A stretch of 64,000 bases of DNA from Rhizobium ruizarguesonis. Its GTDB lineage: Bacteria > Pseudomonadota > Alphaproteobacteria > Rhizobiales > Rhizobiaceae. Where the stretch lies: contig NZ_PQIG01000079.1 in assembly GCF_012349115.1 (NCBI RefSeq), forward strand, positions 1 to 64,000, given 5' to 3'. Position 1 is the first letter of the stretch. Each line of letters begins with the position of its first letter. Shown here piece after piece: positions 50,757 to 59,805 of the stretch. Made by a program: the position numbers and the translations under genes. Below the pieces are notes generated by a model. That model searched no databases. It was not told where the DNA came from and was given only the letters and a program-made list of their open reading frames with translations.

Positions 50757-51224
50757 ATGATGTCCAACTCATTTGTGAAAATGCCTGCGAGCGATGAGGC
50801 AAAGCGGTTTTTCGTCCTCGGTGACCGGGTCGAGCGGCGGCTTAGAATCAGCGGAGCCTGGCTCAATATCTTCGACGTCACCGTGCCATCAGGCAGCCGG
50901 ACGCCGAAACATGCGCATGCGAGCCCTGAAGTGTTCCGCATCCTCGAGGGAAACCTGACGATCTGGCGCCTGAGCGACAGCGGCCCCGAAGAGATCGAGG
51001 CCAGCGCCGGCGACATCGTCACCATCCCGCCCTTCATGGTGCACGGCTATTCCAACCGCGGAACCGTCCCCGTGGTCTTTTCCGCGGTCGTCGATCGGGA
51101 CATGGCCGAGTTCATCGAAGCGGAAGGCGCAACCGAGCCGCCGAAGGCCAGCCCTTCGGCGGACACCATCGCCCGCATGACGGCGGCCGCCAATGCCTAC
51201 GGGATCACCATTCTCGCGGCCTAG
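50757..51224 (+). CDS. Cupin domain protein
   Basis: 155 residues. Single cupin barrel: GSRTPKHAHASPEVFRILEGNLTIW (motif 1, with two His and Glu as metal ligands) and PPFMVHGYSNRG (motif 2 with His). After residue ~120 the chain becomes a helical tail. The function of such single cupins varies: binding proteins or small oxygenases. It follows a purine-rich stretch that may supply the ribosome site (AAGAAAGAG). Convergent with the TetR gene; not obviously linked. Confidence 0.8.
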   Translation: MMSNSFVKMPASDEAKRFFVLGDRVERRLRISGAWLNIFDVTVPSGSRTPKHAHASPEVFRILEGNLTIWRLSDSGPEEIEASAGDIVTIPPFMVHGYSNRGTVPVVFSAVVDRDMAEFIEAEGATEPPKASPSADTIARMTAAANAYGITILAA

Positions 51225-51242
51225 CGGCCGCATCCGGTGGCG

Positions 51243-51881
51243 TCATTCCGCGGCCATGCTCTCCTCGCCCGGGGAGCTTGGCCGGAGAGCTGCAACTGCG
51301 AAGGAAGCGAGTTCATGAGGTGACAGCTCATTGTGGTTCACAGGCACGGCGCCAATAATTCTGGGGTCCCATAAGGAGATGATGGATGCGCAAAAGCAGG
51401 CAGCGGCCGTGTCAACATTCCTCGGAGCAAACTCTTCAGTCGCGATGCCGGTAGCAACGAGCTCTCCCACATACGCTTGAAGTCGCTTCAGGTGGTCTCT
51501 GAATGATGGCCAATTGCCTTCTGCGGCGAGAACAATGAGGTCGAACATCTGGCTATCGCCGTGACGTGCTCGCAGCATCAAGCGGTGTTGTCCGAGCGCG
51601 GTTTCTTTCAGGCGGCTCGCCGCACTGGTGAGCTCGCCGCCAGCAGACGGGGTGAAGCAGAGGTCAGTTTCGAAGAAATTCCCGGCAATGGCATCCCAAA
51701 TCGCCGCCTTGGAGGGGAAGATTTTGTACACACTGGCCGGCGACTTCCCCAGTAGTCGAGCGATGTCGACGACGTTTGTTTTCGAGAGCCCGTACAGCCG
51801 GCACGCTGCCGTGCCGGCTTCGATGATCGAGGAGCAATAGCCAGTCTGCGGCTGGTTTTTTACAGTCGTGCCAATTTCCAT
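51243..51881 (-). CDS. TetR family regulator near the RND operon
   Basis: 212 residues. HTH region: IIEAGTAACRLYGLSKTNVVDIARLLGKSPASVYKIFPSKAAIWDAI. The C-terminal domain is weakly conserved. It lies 67 bases downstream of the alpha/beta-hydrolase gene in the same direction as the whole RND cluster, so it may be the last gene of that unit. A perfect inverted repeat just upstream is a possible operator. TetR regulators next to RND pumps usually repress them, so it may control the promoter at 58.5 kb. Confidence 0.83.
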   Translation of the reverse strand: MEIGTTVKNQPQTGYCSSIIEAGTAACRLYGLSKTNVVDIARLLGKSPASVYKIFPSKAAIWDAIAGNFFETDLCFTPSAGGELTSAASRLKETALGQHRLMLRARHGDSQMFDLIVLAAEGNWPSFRDHLKRLQAYVGELVATGIATEEFAPRNVDTAAACFCASIISLWDPRIIGAVPVNHNELSPHELASFAVAALRPSSPGEESMAAE

Positions 51882-51917
51882 TTGCCAATCCTATCTAGTC
51901 CGCATGCTGGGCGGGTC

Positions 51918-51932
51918 TCAGACAGCGTCTGA
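51918..51932. promoter_or_regulatory. Inverted repeat upstream of TetR
   Basis: TCAGAC-AGC-GTCTGA, perfect 6-base arms, 36 bases upstream of the TetR start and just after the hydrolase stop. It could be an operator, or part of a processing hairpin. Confidence 0.45.
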
Positions 51933-51948
51933 TCGAGGCGGCTGACGA

Positions 51949-53238
51949 TCAGTACGCGATCTGGCCATCCACCATCTTTCCCCCATTCGAGGAGAGCTCT
52001 CGCTTCAGGATTTCTCGCGCCTCCGGGCTGATGACCGCGACTGGAGCCGCAACGGCTACGCGCGCTGCCGAGCCGGCGAAATTGGCCGCTGTCATCCCGA
52101 TCTGATCGGCAACGCTCGCCTTTCCGCCCTCGAGGCTCTGCCCTGCCAGCCGCCGCCCGAGCAGGCGCACGATCTCAGGACTGTCTGCGAAGGCATTGTG
52201 GCCGAGCGGATCGTTCGTCGCGATGGCGCTCGTGTCGATAACGGAAACGCCGAGTTCGTCGAGAAGAGGCGCATAAGGTCTGAGATCGGACCCGCCGACG
52301 CGGTTGACGCCACCCGATAGCCAGCTCGACATCGCCAGCGCCTTGTCGCGTGTCGATGTCAAAATCACAAAGTGCGGCCGCTTCGGCCCCATCTCGGTGA
52401 ACTGGCGACGGAACACGTCGATGTCGATGTCCGGCGATGCGAGAACGACGTTCTTCACCTTCGTCGGGATTGATTTCTCGCGCATGGCGACGCCGCGTAA
52501 CGCCTCGGCCGCAAGCCAGCCGCCCATGGAATGGGCGAGGATCGTCACATCGGAGACGTCGGGACTTTTCACAGCCTGGAGGATCAGATCCTCCAGAGCC
52601 CGACGCGAATAGTTGGCGCTCTCCTTGTCGTAGAGGTAATCGAAGACACGGCCCCTTGACGGCCAGGTGAAGAGGATCGGCGCGGCGTCGGTTCCCGAGT
52701 CATGGACGATCTGCGCGAAGCGGAAGACAGCGTCGGCGTAGGTGTTGTTGAAGCCATGCACGAAAATGATGACCTGATGCTTCGTGTTTCGATTCTTCCG
52801 GTACCAGTCGAACGCCTGGCCCTCGGATTGCACCTTAGCAACCTGCGTGACTGCAAACTCCTTTTGCGGGTTGGGCGGCATGCGGGACGGCCACTGCACC
52901 TCCCCGATCTTGCGGTCCCGATCGGGCGGGATGGATACGTCGACGCTGTTAAGGGAAATCGCCGTCCCGCGGTCGCCGGAAAAGAGTTTGCCGGGATCCT
53001 CCGAAGGCTTGCGTGTTGTGGCGACGAGCATGGTGACCCGGCTCGTGCCGGCCGGGGCCACGGCGAGAGGCTGCAGAACATCCTGCACCCGGTTGGCGCA
53101 ACCCGATGCAACGAGTGACAGGGCCACAAGGACCGGGACGGCGCGGCCCACGCGGGCAGCGATCGCCTTGACGAACCCAAATCCAAAGCCGGTGAGACCC
53201 TGGGCAATGTGCCCAGGGAGTGAGAGGGATGTGGTCAT
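51949..53238 (-). CDS. Alpha/beta-hydrolase lipoprotein (DUF900-like)
   Basis: 429 residues. After an unusual 30-residue N-terminal stretch there is a lipoprotein-like signal (VGRAVPVLVALSLVASGC), so it is probably attached to a membrane. The hydrolase domain shows IIFVHGFNNTYADAVFRFAQ (oxyanion region), ILAHSMGGWLAAEAL with the nucleophile Ser in AHSMGG, VVLASPDIDIDVF and a likely catalytic His in DPLGHNAF. This is the DUF900/alpha-beta hydrolase group, of unknown substrate. The start is one base from the RND pump stop, so it is translated from the same message as the pump. Confidence 0.85.
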   Translation of the reverse strand: MTTSLSLPGHIAQGLTGFGFGFVKAIAARVGRAVPVLVALSLVASGCANRVQDVLQPLAVAPAGTSRVTMLVATTRKPSEDPGKLFSGDRGTAISLNSVDVSIPPDRDRKIGEVQWPSRMPPNPQKEFAVTQVAKVQSEGQAFDWYRKNRNTKHQVIIFVHGFNNTYADAVFRFAQIVHDSGTDAAPILFTWPSRGRVFDYLYDKESANYSRRALEDLILQAVKSPDVSDVTILAHSMGGWLAAEALRGVAMREKSIPTKVKNVVLASPDIDIDVFRRQFTEMGPKRPHFVILTSTRDKALAMSSWLSGGVNRVGGSDLRPYAPLLDELGVSVIDTSAIATNDPLGHNAFADSPEIVRLLGRRLAGQSLEGGKASVADQIGMTAANFAGSAARVAVAAPVAVISPEAREILKRELSSNGGKMVDGQIAY

Positions 53239-53239
53239 C

Positions 53240-56200
53240 TCAGTGCTGCTCGACTTCGCGAGGAATCCGGAACCAGGCGATGTAGAGCGCCGGCAAGAAG
53301 AGAAGTGTCAGCGCCGTTCCGACGACGATCCCACCCATCATCGCGTAAGCCATCGGACCCCAGAAAATCTCATGCGAGATCGGGATCAGGGCCAGCGTCG
53401 CCGCCGCGGCAGTAAGCATGATCGGTCGCATGCGGTGTTCGGTCGCCTCCACCACCGCCTTCCATGCCGACATTCCCTCTGCACGCAGCTCCTCGATCTG
53501 CACGATCAGGATCACGGAGTTGCGGATGAGGATTCCGACCAGCGCGAGCACGCCCAGCAGTGCGACGAACCCGAGCGGCGAGTTGCTGGCGAGCAGCGCC
53601 ACGACGACGCCGATGAGCGCCAGCGGAGCCACCGAGAAGACCAGGAATAGCCTGTGGAAGCTCTGAAGCTGGATCATCAAGAGCGTCGCCATGATGACGA
53701 ACATAGCCGGCGCCACCTTCGCAATCGGACCTTGCGACTTGGCGCTTTCCTCGACCGCGCCGCCGATCTTGACCGAATACCCGGCCGGTAGTGTCTTTTC
53801 AAATGCCGAAACCTTGTCGGAGAGCGCCTTCACGACGGTCGCCGGCTGCGTCGCATCGCCGATTCCGGCCTTGATCGTGATGGTCGGAATTCTGTCACGC
53901 CGCCAGATTGTCGGCTGTTCGAGCTCGTAGTGAAAGGTTGCGACCGATGACAGCGGGACGGATTGACCGCTGCTGCTCTGCAGTTGCAGGTCAAGCAGGG
54001 TGTCGATCGAGCCGCGCTCCTTTTCCGCGGCACGCCCGATGACGTCGACCAGATAGATGTCGTCGCGGACCTGCGTCACGGCATTCCCCTGTACGACGGT
54101 GTTGAGCGCCATCGCGATGTCCTGGGACGAGACGCCAAGCTGTCGGGCCTTGTCCTGCAGCACGTCGATTTTCACGACGCGGGCCGGTTCGTTCCAATTG
54201 AAGGCAAGGTTCCTGAGGGATGGATGGGCGCCGACGATCGAGCCCAGCTTCTGTGCCAGCTCGCGCACCGTCTGCAGATTTTCGCCGGACACGCGGTACT
54301 GGATCGGCTTGCCAACCGGAGGGCCGATGTCCAGAAGCTTCACGTAGGCGTCCGTTCCCGGAAACGTCTTCCGAAGGTAGGTCTCCATCTGCTGCTTCAG
54401 CTTGTCCCTGACATCGAGTCCTTTGGTGACAATGACCGTCTGGCCGAAGGAAACGTCGGCCGGCTGCACGTCGAAGGAAAGAACGAAGCGCGGCGCACCC
54501 CTCCCGACATATGTCGACCAATGCTCGACGCCAGGATTGCCGGCCAGCATCTCACGCTCGAACTGGCCCATCTGGCGGCTCGTTTCGGCGATGGAGCTGT
54601 TCTGTGGCAGGTTCCAGTCGACGATCAGTTCCGGGCGATCGGAGCTCGGGAAGAACTGTTGCTGCACCATCGACAGGCCGGCGATCGATCCCGCGAAGAG
54701 AAGGACCGTTGCGACGATCGTCATCCAGCGCCAGCGCAGGCAGAATTGCAGAAGGCTGGAAAAAACTTTGGCAAACCGACCCTTGTGCTCGGCGTGCTTC
54801 TTCATCGTCTTCGGTAGAATGGTCACGCCGATCAGCGGCGTGAACACGACGGCGACCACCCACGACACGACGAGTGAAACCGCGATGACGACGAACAGGG
54901 TGAAGGTGAACTCGCCCGCGTTGCTCTTGTTGAAAGCGACGGGGATGAAGCCCGCGACCGTAACCAGGGTGCCGGTCAACATAGGAAACGCCGTCGATGT
55001 GTATACGTAGGTGGCGGCCTTCGTGAGATTGTCGCCCGCTTCCAGCCGTGCAACCATCATCTCGACGGCGATCATGGCGTCGTCGACGAGGAGGCCGAGC
55101 GCGATGATCAGCGCTCCAAGCGAGATGCGCTGCAGCGATATGCCGGTGTAGAACATGACCATGAAGGTTATGGCGAGAACGAGCGGGATTGCGATTGCCA
55201 CCACCAAGCCGGCCCTCATCCCCAGACTGATGAAGCTGATTGCGAGCACGATTGCGACCGCCTCGAACAGGGCTTTCGTGAAGCCGCCGACTGCCTCTTC
55301 AACCACTTTCGGCTGATCCGAGACCTGTTCGACGGCGACACCGACCGGCAGATCCTGAATGATCCGGGTCATCGTCTTTTCGAGCGCTTCGCCGAAGGCA
55401 AGCACATTGCCGCCGGTCTTCATGCCGATCGCCAGTCCAATCGCCGGCTTTCCATTGAAGCGGAAGAGCGACGTCGGCGGGTCGACGTAACCACGGGTGA
55501 TCGTTGCGACGTCGGTCAGCGGGAAGAACCGGTCGTTTACCCGAAGGTTGATCCCGCGCAAGGTGTCTTCGGAAATAAAGCGCCCGCCGACCCGCAAAGC
55601 GACCCGCTCCGGCCCCGTTTCGACAAAGCCGGACTGGGTGACTGCGTTCTGCGCCTGGAGCGTGGCAATGATGGCGGAACGGTCGATGCCGAGGGCGGCG
55701 ATCTTGCGGGTGGAGAACTCGAGGTAGATCACCTCGTCCTGTGCGCCGACGATGTCGACCTTGCCGACGTCGGGGATGTTGAGGATCTGCGTTCGGGCAC
55801 CCTCTGCGAAATCGCGCAGTTCTCTCTGACTGAGGTCGTCTGCCGTGAAGGCAAAGATATTGCCATAGACGTCGCCGAACTGGTCATCGAAGAAGGGGCC
55901 GACCACGCCTTGGGGGAATTCGTGCTTGATGTCGTCAATCAAGTTGCGGACGCGCGACCAGGTGGGCTTTACGTCCCGCGCGTTCGTATCCGGCAGCAAA
56001 TCGACGAAGACGATCGTTTGACCGGCAGTCGTAATGCTGCGGGTATGTTCCAGTTTGTCGAGTTCCTGGAGCTTCTTTTCGATGCGGTCGGTAACCTGCT
56101 GCGTCACCTCCTGGGCAGAAGCGCCCGGCCACTGGGCCTGGATCACCATCGTCTTGATCGTAAAGGACGGATCCTCCTCGCGGCCGAGTCCGAGATAGGC

Positions 56201-56290
56201 AAAGGCGCCCGCCACCGCGAACATGATCATGAAGTACCAGACAAGAGAACGATGCTCGAGCGCCCAGTCAGAAAGGTTGAATTTATTCAC
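53240..56290 (-). CDS. RND efflux permease
   Basis: 1016-residue inner membrane RND pump, 12 helices and two large periplasmic loops. The proton-relay aspartates are in LGLLVDDAMIAVEMM (helix 4), and other family motifs are WPGASAQEVTQQVTDRIEKKL, FVDLLPDTNARDVKPTWSRVRNLIDDIK and GILIRNSVILIVQIEEL. The lack of AcrB-type long loops and the REEDPSFTIKTMVI start suggest the MMPL-like or CzcA/AcrB family with unknown substrate, either drugs or metals. It starts with GTG that overlaps the adaptor stop by four bases (GTGA). Two adaptors precede it, which is unusual for a single pump. Confidence 0.9.
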   Translation of the reverse strand: MNKFNLSDWALEHRSLVWYFMIMFAVAGAFAYLGLGREEDPSFTIKTMVIQAQWPGASAQEVTQQVTDRIEKKLQELDKLEHTRSITTAGQTIVFVDLLPDTNARDVKPTWSRVRNLIDDIKHEFPQGVVGPFFDDQFGDVYGNIFAFTADDLSQRELRDFAEGARTQILNIPDVGKVDIVGAQDEVIYLEFSTRKIAALGIDRSAIIATLQAQNAVTQSGFVETGPERVALRVGGRFISEDTLRGINLRVNDRFFPLTDVATITRGYVDPPTSLFRFNGKPAIGLAIGMKTGGNVLAFGEALEKTMTRIIQDLPVGVAVEQVSDQPKVVEEAVGGFTKALFEAVAIVLAISFISLGMRAGLVVAIAIPLVLAITFMVMFYTGISLQRISLGALIIALGLLVDDAMIAVEMMVARLEAGDNLTKAATYVYTSTAFPMLTGTLVTVAGFIPVAFNKSNAGEFTFTLFVVIAVSLVVSWVVAVVFTPLIGVTILPKTMKKHAEHKGRFAKVFSSLLQFCLRWRWMTIVATVLLFAGSIAGLSMVQQQFFPSSDRPELIVDWNLPQNSSIAETSRQMGQFEREMLAGNPGVEHWSTYVGRGAPRFVLSFDVQPADVSFGQTVIVTKGLDVRDKLKQQMETYLRKTFPGTDAYVKLLDIGPPVGKPIQYRVSGENLQTVRELAQKLGSIVGAHPSLRNLAFNWNEPARVVKIDVLQDKARQLGVSSQDIAMALNTVVQGNAVTQVRDDIYLVDVIGRAAEKERGSIDTLLDLQLQSSSGQSVPLSSVATFHYELEQPTIWRRDRIPTITIKAGIGDATQPATVVKALSDKVSAFEKTLPAGYSVKIGGAVEESAKSQGPIAKVAPAMFVIMATLLMIQLQSFHRLFLVFSVAPLALIGVVVALLASNSPLGFVALLGVLALVGILIRNSVILIVQIEELRAEGMSAWKAVVEATEHRMRPIMLTAAAATLALIPISHEIFWGPMAYAMMGGIVVGTALTLLFLPALYIAWFRIPREVEQH

Positions 56291-57387
56291 GGGCGTGGCT
56301 CCTGTCCGAGTTGCACTTTCTGTCCATCGGTGAGCTCATCGATTCCGGCTATGACGATCTCTTCCCCTTCCCGCAGCCCCGCTTGAACCAGGACAGAACG
56401 GGGGGCGGACGCCGGACCTTCCAGTTCAACCGTTCTCGGAGCGACAGTGGCCGTCGAGCGATCTACCACCCATACCTGGCTGGTCCCGCCTTCATGGCGG
56501 ATGGCGGAGAGCGGCAGCATGATCGCCTGCTTCCCTTCTCCGACAACAAGCGGCGTCGCAGTGACCACGGCGCCAAGGCGGAAGATGTCCGGCGCCTGAT
56601 CGATCCCGATCTTCAGCCGATAAGTGCGGGTATTGGGATCGGCCTGCGGTGCGATCTCGCGGACCACCCCAGTCGCCTGGATCCTGCTGTCGAGCTGGAG
56701 GGCGACATTGAAGCGGTCGTCCAGGCGAACGCGACTGAACTGCGCTTCCGGCACGTCGACGACCACGTCGCGCTGCTCGAGGCGTGCCAGTTTCAAGACC
56801 GGTTGGCCGGCCGAGACGGTCTGACCCATTTCCGCGGACGTGGCGGTCACGACGCCATCGAACTCGGCCCTCAGTTCGGCGTAGCCTAGCTGCTCATGCG
56901 CCTTCGCAAGGCTGGCCGTCGCTTTCGCAGCATTGGCGGTAGCCGACTTGAGCTGCTGCTCGGCAAGATCGTGATCGGCAACGCTCGCTGCATTGCTTTG
57001 GACGAGCCTTCGCTTGCGCGTTTCCGTCGTCGCCGCGTTCTCCAACTGCGCCTGGGCGTTGCGCAGTTCGGCTTCCGCGCTCCTGACCGCGAGCTGCAGA
57101 GTGAGAGGATCGATTTCCGCCAGGACATCGCCTTTGTGCACCAAGTCGCCGACATCGACCTTGCGAGAGACCATTCGCCCGAGCGTCCGAAACGCCAGGT
57201 CAGTCTCGATGCGGGCTCGCACCACGCCGGGCGAGCTTACCGCTTTGTCCTGTTCGGCCGCAGCCATGACAACTTTGACAGGACGGGGGGCCGGCTCCTC
57301 CCTCGCGACGGAGTTCTGATCGCAGCCTGCAAGCAGCGACACTGACAAAAGAAGCGGGAGAGAGGTGCATATGCGATTGAGGGTCAT
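56287..57387 (-). CDS. RND periplasmic adaptor (membrane-fusion protein) 2
   Basis: 366 residues. Lipoprotein-like signal (MTLNRICTSLPLLLSVSLLAGC). MFP layout: lipoyl half VKVVMAAAEQDKAVSSPGVVRARIETDLAFRTLGRMVSRKVDVGDLVHKGDVLAEIDP, coiled hairpin (~90-185) and second lipoyl half AELRAEFDGVVTATSAEMGQTVSAGQPVLKLAR, then barrel domains. It overlaps the pump gene start and follows the other adaptor by one base. Likely to form, with the pump and an outer membrane channel, a tripartite exporter. Confidence 0.9.
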   Translation of the reverse strand: MTLNRICTSLPLLLSVSLLAGCDQNSVAREEPAPRPVKVVMAAAEQDKAVSSPGVVRARIETDLAFRTLGRMVSRKVDVGDLVHKGDVLAEIDPLTLQLAVRSAEAELRNAQAQLENAATTETRKRRLVQSNAASVADHDLAEQQLKSATANAAKATASLAKAHEQLGYAELRAEFDGVVTATSAEMGQTVSAGQPVLKLARLEQRDVVVDVPEAQFSRVRLDDRFNVALQLDSRIQATGVVREIAPQADPNTRTYRLKIGIDQAPDIFRLGAVVTATPLVVGEGKQAIMLPLSAIRHEGGTSQVWVVDRSTATVAPRTVELEGPASAPRSVLVQAGLREGEEIVIAGIDELTDGQKVQLGQEPRP

Positions 57388-57388
57388 C

Positions 57389-58453
57389 TCACTTGCCTTC
57401 CCAGGCGACGGCCTGGCCTTCCTTGAGAAGCTTTCCGCCTTCGGTGACGATCAGGTCTTGTGCAGCGACGCCGCCGGTGACGACGAAATCGCTCTGGCGG
57501 TACCGGTCGACCGAAATCTTCCGGAGCGAAACGGTTTGGTTTTGAGTGTTGACGAGCCACACGGCTGGTTCGCCTTCGGCTGATGCGATTGCGGTATAGG
57601 GCAGCACGATGCCGTCGCGCGGCGAGGCGCGCAGCTTGCCCACGACAGGCGTTCCGAGCGGCCATGGCGCGCCGTCCTGGAGCCCCACCTTGATCCGGAT
57701 CGTGCCTGCCTTCGCGTCTATGACGGGCGAGACCTCGCGTATGCTGGCATGGACGTCGCGCGAGGGGTCGGAGACCGGTGCGACCTCGACGTCGTTCCGC
57801 GGCCGGCCATCCAGAAAGAATGCCTCGAAGACGTCGAACACCGCATCCCGCGGTCCGTCGTGGGCGAGCGTGAAGGCCGACTGAGCTGCTGATACCACCT
57901 GCCCGGCTTCGATGCCGCGCGCCGTGATGATGCCGTCTGCAGCCGCTTTCAACTCGGTGTAGGACAGCGCGTCCTCGCTCGTCGCGAGCGCGGCCTCGGC
58001 CGCCTCGAGGGAAGCCCGCGCACTCAGCAACTCCTTCTGTGCATCGTCAAAGACCGCCCGCGGAACGGCCTGCGACTGCAGGAGCGACTTGGCTCGATCG
58101 AAGGCGAGTGTCTTCTGCGCAACGATGGCCTGCGCCGACTCCAGCGCGGCGCGGGCGACGCTGACATCCGCCTGTTGTTCCGTGTCGTTGAGGCGGGCAA
58201 GGACGTCGCCGGCGTGGACATGCGATCCGACGTCGACCCTTCTCTCAAGAACCCGGCCGCTGACGCGAAAGGAGAGGTCGGTCTGAACCCTAGCCTTCAC
58301 CTCGCCGGTGATTTCCGCACCCGGCTGATACTGAGCCTCGGCGGCCGCGACGACGCGGACCTGCTGCGGCGGCGGCACAACTTCGGCTTTTTCTTCGCAA
58401 GCAGCCAGAACTGCGCAGGCGAGACCAATTCCCAGCAATCGAAAGGACTGCAT
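57389..58453 (-). CDS. RND periplasmic adaptor (membrane-fusion protein) 1
   Basis: 354 residues with a lipoprotein-like signal (LGIGLACAVLAACEEK; Cys near residue 19). Lipoyl half with EVKARVQTDLSFRVSGRVLERRVDVGSHVHAGDVLARLND, coiled hairpin, and LKAAADGIITARGIEAGQVVSAAQSAF. It is the promoter-proximal gene of the cluster. The presence of a second, distinct adaptor directly after it (~30% alike by eye) suggests a heteromeric adaptor ring or a functional split. Upstream lies the large palindrome. Confidence 0.9.
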   Translation of the reverse strand: MQSFRLLGIGLACAVLAACEEKAEVVPPPQQVRVVAAAEAQYQPGAEITGEVKARVQTDLSFRVSGRVLERRVDVGSHVHAGDVLARLNDTEQQADVSVARAALESAQAIVAQKTLAFDRAKSLLQSQAVPRAVFDDAQKELLSARASLEAAEAALATSEDALSYTELKAAADGIITARGIEAGQVVSAAQSAFTLAHDGPRDAVFDVFEAFFLDGRPRNDVEVAPVSDPSRDVHASIREVSPVIDAKAGTIRIKVGLQDGAPWPLGTPVVGKLRASPRDGIVLPYTAIASAEGEPAVWLVNTQNQTVSLRKISVDRYRQSDFVVTGGVAAQDLIVTEGGKLLKEGQAVAWEGK

Positions 58454-58536
58454 TTTTTGCTCCGGTACGGTTTGCGACCAAAAGGAGAGCCACGGTGTTC
58501 GCCGCAGTCTTCAATCTGATTGCGAATGAGGGCCAT

Positions 58537-58594
58537 TTGCGATGTTGACAACGCCCACTTAAAGATTGGGGTGGGCAATGTCAACATCGCAAAG
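58537..58594. promoter_or_regulatory. Large operator palindrome of the RND cluster
   Basis: TTTGCGATGTTGACA (58537-58551) and TGTCAACATCGCAAA (58580-58594), perfect 15-base arms, with inner arms GCCCAC/GTGGGC separated by about 12 bases. On the minus strand it overlaps a TTGACA plus 17-base spacer promoter pattern. A third partial site, ATGTTG-N7-CAACAT, lies at 58601-58619. Confidence 0.85.
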
Positions 58595-58984
58595 CAAAAA
58601 TGTTGACACACGCAACATCGAGTTCGAGTGGAATGGCTGCAAGCCACTGGTCGCGCGGGATTTTCCGGAGGGTGGCTCTAGATCCGATGCGCTGCGGCCC
58701 CCAGCGTTCCCCCGCCTGCCTAACCGCCCCTCGCCCGAGGGGGCATTGAGAAGGTTGCAGACCGGCCGCGCGAGCGCCTGATTATGTCACAACACGACGT
58801 ATGGCAGGCCGTCTAAGACCCCGTCAGCAGGTTCGACAGCGGGCGGGCGGTGGGCCTTGCTCAAAAGCCTCGAGCGTCGTCCTTACTTCACACTGTCTCA
58901 GAACCGGGCGAGACGGTCCCCTGCCCGTCACCGGCCAAATGCTTACAGGGCGGCGCGCTTTGCCTCGGACAGGTCTTTGCGACC
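58595..58984. other. 390-base intergenic stretch right of the palindrome
   Basis: Between the RND palindrome and the receiver gene's stop. One plus-strand frame (58566-58781) begins inside the palindrome but has no recognisable domain. Base composition becomes mixed near 58.79-58.95 kb. I see no gene I can support. Confidence 0.45.
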
Positions 58985-59380
58985 TCATGAACCGCTTTCG
59001 CCCTCGCCATTGAGAGCCAGCGCAGAACGGATGCAATCAAGCAAAGTCTGTCCGTTGAACGGCTTTGTCAGACAGCCGACGACGTCCGCGCCCAACGCTG
59101 ACGCGCCCATATTCTTTTCCGGGAAGGCGGTGATCAGAATAGTCGGAATGCTCTTGCCCAGCGCGACGAGCCGGCGGTGCAGATCGAGTCCGCTCATTCC
59201 AGGCATATTGATGTCCGTCACGAGGCAGGCCGTGCGGCGGACATCAGGAGATATCAAGAAATCATCTGCGGATGAAAAGGACTCGGCGTCAAATCCCATC
59301 GACCTCATGAGCCCCTTTATAGCGTCCCGTATCGACTCGTCGTCGTCGACGATCGCAATCAGAGGTCTCTTGGTTGGCAC
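58985..59380 (-). CDS. Stand-alone receiver-domain response regulator
   Basis: 131 residues starting with GTG at 59380 (GGGAGG site). One CheY-like receiver: acidic pair in IAIVDDDESIRDAI, phosphorylation Asp in CLVTDINMPGMSGLDLHRRL (D about residue 56), Lys in CLTKPF. FixJ-group sequence but no output domain. It would pass phosphate on or act by protein contact. It is next to, and divergent from, the FixJ/LuxR regulator, 425 bases apart, and two genes from the giant kinase. Confidence 0.88.
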   Translation of the reverse strand: MPTKRPLIAIVDDDESIRDAIKGLMRSMGFDAESFSSADDFLISPDVRRTACLVTDINMPGMSGLDLHRRLVALGKSIPTILITAFPEKNMGASALGADVVGCLTKPFNGQTLLDCIRSALALNGEGESGS

Positions 59381-59480
59381 TGCCGCCTCCCAACTTCGCC
59401 GACCGGCATCGTGCCGAATTAGCGTTGTGGCGCGCTTGACTGGATGGATTTAGTATTGAACGGCGACAAAGGCGTCGCAA

Positions 59481-59498
59481 GCTATACAATCGTATAGC
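59481..59498. promoter_or_regulatory. Inverted repeat in the divergent regulator region
   Basis: GCTATAC-AATC-GTATAGC, perfect 7-base arms and a 4-base centre, between the two response regulator genes (59381-59805), 101 bases upstream of the receiver gene start and ~308 before the LuxR gene. A dimeric regulator site is probable. The rest of this 425-base gap shows no gene. Confidence 0.6.
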
Positions 59499-59805
59499 GT
59501 GTCTAAGACTTGCGCGACGAGCGCGGCATCGCCGGGCATGTGGCGCATCGGCATGCCACGGCAGACAGCTGGACGCGCAAGCGCTTTTGGGGCCGCCCGC
59601 ATCTAGCCTTGTGGCCGAGGTAATTATCGCGCATTCTGGTGTGCGAAAGAGGACCCGTTTCGGCAATAGCGAAGGAGACAGGAGGAGTGTTCTCATCGCG
59701 TGACCGGCGCTATGCTTATGCTGGTTGGCCTCGCCCGCTGCCGCTGCAGTGGGGCTCGATAGTATATATTCCCAAGACGTCGAATCACCTTGGGAGTTCT
59801 GACGA

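Noticed and set aside
58566..58781. 71-codon plus-strand frame starting in the RND palindrome
   Set aside because: No ribosome site, no domain, Pro/Arg-rich end; the palindrome explains the start region.
58890..58925. GTCTCAGAACCGG, reminiscent of a Tn3-family end
   Set aside because: Match is short and no transposase, second end or target duplication is visible.
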